Below are positions 7,390 through 15,700 of a DNA stretch of 64,000 nucleotides, piece by piece. Origin of the DNA: Microvirgula aerodenitrificans DSM 15089. Lineage in GTDB: Bacteria > Pseudomonadota > Gammaproteobacteria > Burkholderiales > Aquaspirillaceae. A program made the position numbers and the translations under genes. Position 1 is the first letter of the stretch, and every line of letters begins with the position of its first letter. The stretch is taken from contig NZ_JHVK01000013.1 in the NCBI RefSeq assembly GCF_000620105.1, positions 52,683 through 116,682 on the forward strand. Direction: 5' to 3'. The notes under the pieces are model-generated. The model ran no database searches, was not told where the DNA came from, and worked only from the letters and a program-made list of their open reading frames with translations.

Positions 7390-10290
7390 ATGTCTGCGAG
7401 AAAATGCATGCCCGGTGCCCGCTTGAAACGGGTTGGCAATATGACGGCGCTTTCCCTTGCCGCACCATTTTATGCCCCTGCCGCCCCCGCACAAGTGGCC
7501 GAACCGCTGCCGGTCAGCTGGGAAATCGCGGCTACAGGCGCCGATGCCGCCCGGCGCGCCGGTTTCAGGGGAAAGGGCGTCGCCATCGGCGTGCTGGACA
7601 AGGGCTTTCTGGTCCGGCACCCGTTATTGTCCGGGCCCAATTTTCATCCGCTCGACAGCACCCTGAATATCGACGGCAACACGCTGATTTTCGACGCCCG
7701 CGTACTGCAGCGGGACGAGCGCGGCTATGCCACGCACGGTGCGTCCGTCAGCGCCGCCATTGCCGGGCAGGCCTATCCCGATCTTGGCTATCTCGGCGGC
7801 ATCGCGCCCGAAGCTGACCTGTACCTGTCATCGATGACCCCCTCCGACGTGATCTTCGCCACGACACACGGGAGCAAAAGCGCGGAGGCCGACAATGACA
7901 ACACCCTGTTCCAGCCTCTCGACCAGCAACTGCTCGGCCATGGCCTGCGCACCCTGTACCGGAATGTGTCCGCGCTGCGCGTGATCAACAACAGCTGGAA
8001 TGACGAAGCGGCCGGTGATCGCCCGGCGGATGTCGATACCGCCTATCGACGCGCAAGGCAACTCGACACGGGAAACGCGCCGCTGATCGACAGCCTGCGT
8101 GCCGCCACCCGGCAGGATGTCCTGCTGGTATTCGCGGCCGGCAATGAGCACCGTGCCCAGCCGGGCCTGATGGCGACCCTGCCGCGCTACCTGCCTGAAC
8201 TCGAACCCCATTTCCTGTCCGTGGTTGCGCTGGATGCGGAAGGCCGGCTGGCGGCATACTCGAACCAGTGCGGCGTCAGCAAGGCCTGGTGCCTGAGTGC
8301 GCCGGGCGACATCTATGCGGCCAGCGCCAGCCATGCCCCGGCCGGGGCCGGCCCGGCCTACAACCTGGTGCGCGTCCAGGGTACCTCGATCGCGGCGCCG
8401 CTGGTCAGCGGTGCAGCCGGGCTGATCAGGGAACGCTTCCCGTACATGACCATGGCCCAGGTACGCGGCGTCATGCTCAGTACGGCAACGCCCGAGGGCG
8501 CAGAGCGGGTCAGCGAGGCCCAGGGCTGGGGCCGGCTGAACGTGGCCAGAGCCTTGCAGGGGCCGGAACAGCTGCTTGGCGATCCGGTCTACCATCTCGA
8601 CCGTGCCAGCGACCCGGAGGGCGATGTCTGGCGCAACGATATCGTCGCCGGCGGCCGGCTGGGCAAGGCCGGCAATGGCACACTGTCGCTGGCAGGCATG
8701 CGGAACCGCTTTGCCGGCGTCACCGTGCATGACGGGCTGCTGACGCTGGAACAGGCCCATGTCTTCAGCCAGTCAAGCCGGGTCGAGGGCGGGGAGCTGC
8801 GTGTCGACGGCTCGCTGGAGGGCCCGGCACTGGACGTGGCACCGGCAGGCACCCTGAGCGGCAGCGGCGATATCCGGGCGCCGACCCGGATCGACGGCAG
8901 CCTGGCGTCGCAGCAGGCATCGCGTGCACTGACCTTTCACCACTCGCTGATCCTGGGACGGCACAGCCGCACGCGACTTGCCGCCGCACCGCTCGTGCTG
9001 TCCGGTTCCCGGGCCCAGGCCATGCTCGGCGGCACACTGATACCGTCCGGTCTGACGGCAGGCAGTAGATCACTGCTCAGAACCACGGCCGGCGCACGCT
9101 ATCACGGCCGCTTCGACCGCCTGCAGCAGGACCCGGCGCTGAAGGCCGCCGGCCAGCGCCATGACCTGCTGTTCGCCCCCGACGGCATCCGCCTCGCCGT
9201 CCATCCGCAAGCGCTTCCCGGTCAGCAGGCACTGACGGCCAATGCCGCCCGTGGCGCCACCCTGCTCAATCAGTTGCGCGACCATCCACAGGCGCTGGGC
9301 GACAGCCGCTACAACCGCTGGTTGCATCAGGCGCTGGCCGGGCACGCCGGCAGCCTGCCGCAAACCATCGGCGGCCAGATCCATGCCGACCTCGGTGCGG
9401 CACTGCTGCTGCAACCGCTGCGACTGCAGTCCGCCTTGCAGACGCAGCTGGGCCGCCCGGGACAAGTCCCGGGCGGCAAGCGCTGGTGGCTGGATGCGGT
9501 CAGCGAGCGAGCGCACAGCAGCGCCCGGCCCGGCATCGCCGCCAGCAAGGAGCACAGCAGCACGCTGCGGCTGGGGCTCGGCCTGCCGGTCAGCGAACGG
9601 CTGGCGTTCAGCGGCGGTTTCTCGCCAGGCAAGGACACGGTCAGCGCCGCCTCCGCCCACGCCCGGACCGACCTGCTCCAGCTGGGCGTGGCGGCACGCT
9701 ACGGGCTTCGTTCACTTGATCACGGGCCGTATATCGGCGGGCAACTGGCCATCAGCCGCGCCAGCAGTACGATCACGCGCAATCTGGCGCCGCTGGGGCA
9801 GACACGAGGCGACACCGGCGGCTGGCTGTACGGTGCCGGCCTGACCGGCGGCTATCGCTGGCAGGTCGCGCCGGACAGCATGATCACGCCTCATGCCGGT
9901 CTGCAGGGCAGCCGGGGTCATCTGCGCGCGTTCCGGGAACATGGCGGCGAACTGCCCCTTTCCGTCGAACGCAGCACGCTGTCCACGCAGACCGCGCTGG
10001 CCGGCATCGATCTGGAACGACGCTGGCAGCGAGGACGCTGGACCCTGCTCCCCGGCCTGAGCATCGCTTACCAGCGCACACTCGGTCGCAGCAGCCAGCA
10101 CAGCCAGGCCCGGATCGACGGCTTCACGGTCGGGCAGACCTCGGCGCGGCACGGCCGGGACCGCGTCGCCGCCAGTCTGAAGCTCGACGCCCGCTATGCC
10201 GACTGGACCGCCCGGGTGCGTCTGGCCGGCCTGACCGGCAGCGGGGACAGCGGTGGTGCAGCCAGCCTGCAGCTGTTCCGGGCATTCTGA
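7390..10290 (+). CDS. autotransporter subtilisin-like (S8) serine protease
   Basis: 966-residue type V-secreted protease. The signal region (about 1-34) ends in a Pro/Ala-rich stretch. The S8 peptidase domain (about 50-390) carries Asp70 (IGVLDKGF), His116 (YATHGASVSAAIAG), oxyanion Asn252 (FAAGNEHR) and Ser333 (VQGTSIAAPLVSGAAG), so the triad is complete. A repetitive passenger segment with GTLSLAG- and GTLSGSG-type turns (about 400-560) follows, then a C-terminal beta-barrel (about 700-966) ending in LQLFRAF with the terminal aromatic residue expected for outer-membrane insertion. The Asp motif is DKG rather than the usual D[ST]G. It stands alone, resembling the NalP/SphB1 group; substrates are unknown. 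Confidence 0.9.
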   Translation: MSARKCMPGARLKRVGNMTALSLAAPFYAPAAPAQVAEPLPVSWEIAATGADAARRAGFRGKGVAIGVLDKGFLVRHPLLSGPNFHPLDSTLNIDGNTLIFDARVLQRDERGYATHGASVSAAIAGQAYPDLGYLGGIAPEADLYLSSMTPSDVIFATTHGSKSAEADNDNTLFQPLDQQLLGHGLRTLYRNVSALRVINNSWNDEAAGDRPADVDTAYRRARQLDTGNAPLIDSLRAATRQDVLLVFAAGNEHRAQPGLMATLPRYLPELEPHFLSVVALDAEGRLAAYSNQCGVSKAWCLSAPGDIYAASASHAPAGAGPAYNLVRVQGTSIAAPLVSGAAGLIRERFPYMTMAQVRGVMLSTATPEGAERVSEAQGWGRLNVARALQGPEQLLGDPVYHLDRASDPEGDVWRNDIVAGGRLGKAGNGTLSLAGMRNRFAGVTVHDGLLTLEQAHVFSQSSRVEGGELRVDGSLEGPALDVAPAGTLSGSGDIRAPTRIDGSLASQQASRALTFHHSLILGRHSRTRLAAAPLVLSGSRAQAMLGGTLIPSGLTAGSRSLLRTTAGARYHGRFDRLQQDPALKAAGQRHDLLFAPDGIRLAVHPQALPGQQALTANAARGATLLNQLRDHPQALGDSRYNRWLHQALAGHAGSLPQTIGGQIHADLGAALLLQPLRLQSALQTQLGRPGQVPGGKRWWLDAVSERAHSSARPGIAASKEHSSTLRLGLGLPVSERLAFSGGFSPGKDTVSAASAHARTDLLQLGVAARYGLRSLDHGPYIGGQLAISRASSTITRNLAPLGQTRGDTGGWLYGAGLTGGYRWQVAPDSMITPHAGLQGSRGHLRAFREHGGELPLSVERSTLSTQTALAGIDLERRWQRGRWTLLPGLSIAYQRTLGRSSQHSQARIDGFTVGQTSARHGRDRVAASLKLDARYADWTARVRLAGLTGSGDSGGAASLQLFRAF

Positions 10291-10327
10291 GTCGGCAGGA
10301 CAGAATGCCGGACAGCGAACAACCCGA

Positions 10328-10548
10328 GCCTGTTGGTCAACAGACTTCAGACTGTCCACAAACCCCGTCCACGAAGAATGGACGAGCGAAGCGAGGTTTC
10401 CCCGCGGCGGCGGGGACGGAAGAGGCAGGGTTCAATCAGGCAGGCTGCCGTGTTCACGACAGTTTCTGTCAGTCGGGCGTGCACCGACGCCACTGCAACC
10501 GTCTGTGCCCACCTTCATGAGCAGTCTGAAACCTGTTGGTCAACAGGC
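10328..10548. repeat. 221-bp MITE-like element with 30-bp terminal inverted repeats
   Basis: The left end at 10328-10357 (begins GCCTGTTGGTCAACAG) and the right end at 10519-10548 are inverted copies matching at 24 of 30 positions, with all six mismatches transitions. Each end itself contains the short palindrome CTGTTG-GT-CAACAG. The interior has no credible gene and includes a small hairpin CGTCCA/TGGACG (10366-10384). It fills most of the 317-bp gap between the autotransporter and pbpC. A non-autonomous mobile element or intergenic repeat family is inferred; a paired termination structure is the alternative. Confidence 0.5.
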
Positions 10549-10607
10549 TTGCGGGTCTGCCGTGGTCGAGAAGCACACCCAGTGCGATCGCCCTGGCGAT
10601 GCCGGCA

Positions 10608-12782
10608 TCACGTCCCCTTCCTGACCGTCCCCGCTTTCAGAAACGCCCCGCGCACTTCGAACCGTACCTGCTCAATCACCTGCTGACGGTCGCGCAGCTG
10701 CAGCACGTGGCGCCCGGGCATCGGGAACCAGGCCAGCGTCGCCCCGCTGCCGAGCAGCCTGCCATCCAGCCACCACTGCGGCCGGGCAATGCCGCTGGCG
10801 CGAAACACCACGCGCTGGTTCTGCGGCGGGATGTCCGGGTCCAGCGCATAGATCGCGCCATCGACCGGATTGCCGATGCCGCGCGTGCGGCTGCGGCGGT
10901 CATCATCGGCCGCATAGATCATGTCGCGCGCGGTGCCGGGCAGGAAGTATTCGCGATGGGCGACTTCGACATTCCGCTCGAAGCGCACCTGGCGCCGCTC
11001 CACCCCGGCCGGCGGTGCCGGCGGGCGTGACGGCACGCCATCGTGCAGCCGGTTCATCAGTGCCAGCCAGACCGGCGCCGCGCCATGCATGCCGGACACG
11101 TCCCACATCGGCGCGCCGCTGGCATTGCCGACCCACACCCCGACCGTGTAGCGGCGCGAGTAGCCCACCGCCCAGTTGTCGCGCATGTCCTTGCTGGTAC
11201 CGGTCTTCACCGCGCTCCAGAAGCGGGTGGCCAGCGCACTTTCCAGGCCGAAGGTGCGCGCCCGCGCGGTGCGGTCGGACAGAATGTCGCTGATGATGAA
11301 GCTGCTGCGCGCATCCAGCTGCCGGGCCGGCGCCGGCCGGGGGTCCCTGACCTGCCAGCGCAGCGGACTGCCAAGTCCCCCGGTCGCCAGCGTGCGATAG
11401 GCATTGACCAGCTCCAGCAGCCGGACATCGGCGGAGCCCAGCGCCAGGCTGTAACCGTAGTAATCGCCGGACTCGGACAGGCTGCTCAGGCCGAGGTCGT
11501 ACAGGCGCTGGCGCAGCCGGTTCGGCGTAATCATCTCGATGGTGCGGACCGCCGGCGTATTCAGCGACGAGGCCAGCGCGGTCCGGACCGAAACCGGGCC
11601 CTTGAAATCCTTGTCGTAGTTCTGCGGCGCATACAGGCCGCTGCTTGTCCGCAGGTCGAGCGGGCTGTCGTTCAGCAGCGACGCCGCCGTCAGCCAGCGC
11701 CCTTCCAGCGCGATCTGGTACAGGAACGGCTTCAGCGTCGAGCCGGCCTGGCGCAGGGCGGTCACGCCATCGACTGCGCCGGCCCGCGACAGATCGCCAC
11801 TGGAACCGACCCAGGCCAGAATGTCGCCGCTGGCATTGTCCAGCACCAGCAGCGCCCCATCCTCGACATTGCGCTGGCGCAGATCGGCCAGCTGCCGGCG
11901 CAGGACACGGGTGGCGAAACGCTGCAGATCGCCGTCCAGCGTGGTGCGAACGGTGCTGCCGGCCGCCTGCGGCGACCGCGCCAGCAATTTGCGGGCGAAA
12001 TGCGGCGCCAGTTGCTCGCCGCGCAGATAGTCATTGCCGTGCCGCGCCAGCGCAAAGCGGGTTTCGGCATCGATCCGGGCGCAGTCCTGCGCCTTTGTGC
12101 CGACGCGGCCCATGTCGCGCAGAATGCCGCAGGCGCGCTGCGCGACCCGGTCCGGACTGGCATTCGGGGCGCGGATCAGCGCCACGGCGATCGCGGATTC
12201 GTGGGCATTCAGCCCTGACGGCGACTTGTCGAACATCGACGCCGCCAGCGCATCCAGACCGACGACCTCGCCCCGGAAACTGACCAGATTCAGGTATGCC
12301 TCGAGAATCTGCGCCTTGCTCCAGCGGCGCTCCAGCCACTGTGAACTGACCCCCTGCCCGACTTTCTGCACCAGCGAGCGCCGCTGCGCGCCGCGCCGCA
12401 GATCGTCGTCCAGCAGGCCGACCAGCTGCATGGTCAGTGTCGAGGCGCCACGCGTGCGCTGGTTCCACAGATAGCCCCAGCTGGCGGCGGCCACCGCCGA
12501 CCAGTCCACCCCGCTGTGCTGATAGAAGCGACGGTCCTCCGACATCACCAGCGCCTGGCGCATGGCCGGCGAGATGTCGGTCAGCGTGACCCAGTCCAGC
12601 CGGCGCACCCGCGCATCGACCCGCATGCGCTGCAGCGGCTGGCCGTTACGATCCATCAGGGCCACGTCGGACGAACGCCAGCCGGCCTTGACCTGCTGAA
12701 AGTCCGGCATTGCCTGCACAGCCGGCGCGATGATCAGCGCGGCCAGCAGCGCCAGCCCGCGCCCGGTTCCGGCCAGCCTCAC
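10608..12782 (-). CDS. pbpC: penicillin-binding protein 1C
   Basis: Bifunctional class A PBP, 724 residues, anchored in the inner membrane and acting on periplasmic peptidoglycan. An N-terminal hydrophobic anchor (about 9-24) is followed by the GT51 glycosyltransferase domain with catalytic Glu82 in SEDRRFYQHSGVD. The transpeptidase domain has SxxK at Ser348-Lys351 (AGSTLKPFLY), SSLN, and KTGTS (AVKTGTSKD). A C-terminal BiPBP_C-like domain follows. The start is taken as GTG at 12782, overlapping the TGA of the upstream alpha-2-macroglobulin gene (GTGA) with AAAGG about 10 nt upstream. Longer in-frame starts lie inside that gene. The coupling matches the yfhM-pbpC arrangement. Confidence 0.93.
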   Translation of the reverse strand: MRLAGTGRGLALLAALIIAPAVQAMPDFQQVKAGWRSSDVALMDRNGQPLQRMRVDARVRRLDWVTLTDISPAMRQALVMSEDRRFYQHSGVDWSAVAAASWGYLWNQRTRGASTLTMQLVGLLDDDLRRGAQRRSLVQKVGQGVSSQWLERRWSKAQILEAYLNLVSFRGEVVGLDALAASMFDKSPSGLNAHESAIAVALIRAPNASPDRVAQRACGILRDMGRVGTKAQDCARIDAETRFALARHGNDYLRGEQLAPHFARKLLARSPQAAGSTVRTTLDGDLQRFATRVLRRQLADLRQRNVEDGALLVLDNASGDILAWVGSSGDLSRAGAVDGVTALRQAGSTLKPFLYQIALEGRWLTAASLLNDSPLDLRTSSGLYAPQNYDKDFKGPVSVRTALASSLNTPAVRTIEMITPNRLRQRLYDLGLSSLSESGDYYGYSLALGSADVRLLELVNAYRTLATGGLGSPLRWQVRDPRPAPARQLDARSSFIISDILSDRTARARTFGLESALATRFWSAVKTGTSKDMRDNWAVGYSRRYTVGVWVGNASGAPMWDVSGMHGAAPVWLALMNRLHDGVPSRPPAPPAGVERRQVRFERNVEVAHREYFLPGTARDMIYAADDDRRSRTRGIGNPVDGAIYALDPDIPPQNQRVVFRASGIARPQWWLDGRLLGSGATLAWFPMPGRHVLQLRDRQQVIEQVRFEVRGAFLKAGTVRKGT

Positions 12783-15700
12783 GGCTTCGCCTTTACCGTG
12801 AACGGCGGATTCGGCGCCGCACCGAACACGTCCGGCGCATACAGCGCCTCCACCCGGGTCGGCGGCAGCCGGAACACGCCGGCATTGTTCAGCCGCATGC
12901 TGTACTCGACGCTGAAGCCGCCGCGCGGCACGTACTGGTAGTAGGCGCGATAGCCGGCAAAGCGTCGCTCGACATAGGCCGGCCACGCGTCACCGCTCTG
13001 CTGTTCGCCCTGGGTGGCGATCTGCGAATCGCGGCCCATGCCGTTGCCGAGAATGCTGGCGCCGGCCGGCACCGGGTCGTCGACCACCACCCAGGTCATG
13101 CCGGCCTGGGCGCTGATGTCCAGTTTCACCCGCAGCACATCGCCGCGCGAATACTGGCCGGACACGCTCTGCTGCACCGGCGTGATGGTTTTTTTGACAC
13201 GGTAGCCAGCCGCCTGCGGCGCCCCCAGCGGCACGGCCGCCAGCACCTGCACCGTCGCCCATGGCGCACCGCTGCCCTGCTGGGCCAGCGTCAGCGAGGC
13301 CTGACCGCGTCCCGGCCACGGCAGCATCACCGCTGCCGGCTGCGGCGTGGTCCAGGGCACGGTCCGCTTGCCGGCGCCCAGCGCCAGCTGCACCTGGCCG
13401 GTCACCGGCCGGGTTTCGAACTGGCTGCCGAACCGCTTCACCGCCAGCGTGCCCCAGGCATTGGCATTGGTGGTCCACCAGGCGCCCTTCTGCTGCCGCG
13501 CCAGCAATCCGGTCAGCAGCCGTGGCGCATCGTCCTTCCAGCCCGGCACCTTGCTGGCGACCAGCAGCAGCCGCGCCGCATTGACGTCGGCGTTGCCCAT
13601 CAGCCACCACCAGTAGTCATCGCGCTCGGTGGAGAACACCAGCCGCGTGCCCTGATAGGTCAGCCGGCTGCGCAGGATCTGTTCGGCCTGATGCAGCTTG
13701 CCGTCGCGGTCGGCCACATCGGGCAGGCGCTGCAGCAGCGACAGCCAGTCGATCAGCATCGCTGTCGACCAGCTGTTCGGCTGGATAGTCACGGTATCGA
13801 GCTGACGCGCCCGGGCACGGTCGTAGCGTGACAGCGCTTCCAGCGCCGCCAGCCGGCGTGCATCGCCGGAATCGCGCGGCATCCACAGATCACGCCGCAG
13901 TTGCCCTTCGACAAACCGGGTCAGCCCGGTCAGCATGCGCTCGCGCGCCGCATCGGGAATCGTCCAGCCGGCTTCGTTCGATACCGACAGCAGATAGGCG
14001 GTCAGCGTGTCGCTGCCACTGGCGCGGCTGCCTTCCTGGGACGGGAAGTACTGCGCCAGCCCGTCGCCGTCCAGATAGGTCGGCAGCTCGGCCATGATCG
14101 CGTCCCAGCGCGCCTTGTCGTCCAGGCCGATGGCGATCGACGAACGCTGTTCGAGGCAGGTGAACGGATAGCGCCGGAACCAGTCGCGCACCGACGGCAG
14201 TTCGTCGGCCAGCCGCGCCTGCAACTGCACCGAGACGCCACCGCGGCCCGGCTCGGCCCCCGGCGGCAGGCCGACCGGGATCGCCAGTTCACCATCCAGC
14301 TGGCGCAGCGTGGCCTGCTGCACCGTGACCGGCGTGGCCGCTTCGACCTGCTGGCTGAAGGCCAGCCGGTCCTGCGCGTGTTCACCCCCCTGCTCCTTCG
14401 CCGTCAGCGTCCACGGCAGGGTGGTGATGCCGGCCGGCACCACCACATTCCATTTGACCTCGCGTGCCTCGCCGGCCGGGATCTGCACCGTCTGCGCAGC
14501 CAGTGCCGGCAGGCCGGGCGCCTGTGCCTCCACTACCGTTTTCATCGCCCGGCCGGAGCCGTTGCGCACGGTGATGCCGGCCTCGACCCGGTCGCCGGAT
14601 CGCGCCAGCGGCGGAATGCCGGCGGTGATCTGCAGGTCCTGGGTCACGGTAATGGTGGCCGATCCGGTGCCGAAGTACGCCGAGCCGGCGTCGGCGATCG
14701 CCACCAGCCGGAAACGGGTCAGCGCATCGTTCAGCGGTACGCTGACGGTGGCGCTGCCGGTCCGGTCCAGCACCACCCGCGGCTGCCAGGTCAGCAGGGT
14801 ATCCAGCAGCTCGCGCGTCGGCGCAAAGCCGCCGCCGCCGCCCGGCTCGAGCGCCTTGCGACCGAAGTGGCGCTTGCCGACCACCTGCAATTGCGCGGTC
14901 GAGGTCTCCACGCCATAACTGCGTCGCTGCAGCATGGCGTCCAGCAGATTCCAGCTGGTGTTCGGCTGCAGTTCCAGCAAGGCCTCGTCCACCGCCGCGA
15001 ACGCCACTTCCGTGCCGGCCGGGACCGGCTGGCCGTTCGGCAGCTTGACCTGGACCCTGACCGTCGCCGTCTTGCGGATCGAATACACCGGCTTGTCCGG
15101 CGTCACCGTCACCGCCAGCTGGTGGCCGGCGCTGCCGACGGTGATTTCCGCCAGCCCGTATTTGAAGGCCGGTCGCGACAGGTCGACCATGGCGGTCGGC
15201 GCCTGGTATTCGCCGCCCTCGTTGCGGAAGGCATCCCACCAGTCGCGCGGCGTCTTCCAACCCCAGGTAAAGAACGAATACCACGGCACCTCACGCACGC
15301 GGCCACGCACGGCCAGCACCGACACATAGACGTTCGGCGCCCAGTCCGGCCCGATCTTCAGCTCGAAAGACGGGTCCTTGCCGCTGAGTTCGATCACCCG
15401 GGTCTCGATCACGCCCTCGCGCTCGATGGCCAGCAGCGCCGTCGCCTTGCGGAACGGCATCCGCACCTGGAAGCGGGCGGTATCGCCCGGCTGGTAGCGC
15501 TTCTGTTCCGGCAGCACGTCGATGCGGTCATTGTTGTCGACGTCGAACCACATCTCGTCGCGGTTGCTGACCCAGATGCGCTGCGCGGCACGGGCGCTGT
15601 GGCTGTTGCCGTCATCGGCCTCGGCGATCAGCTCGATGCTGCCTTCCCGGGCCAGTTCGATCTCGCAGAACATCAATCCACGGCGGTCGGTCTTGCCATC

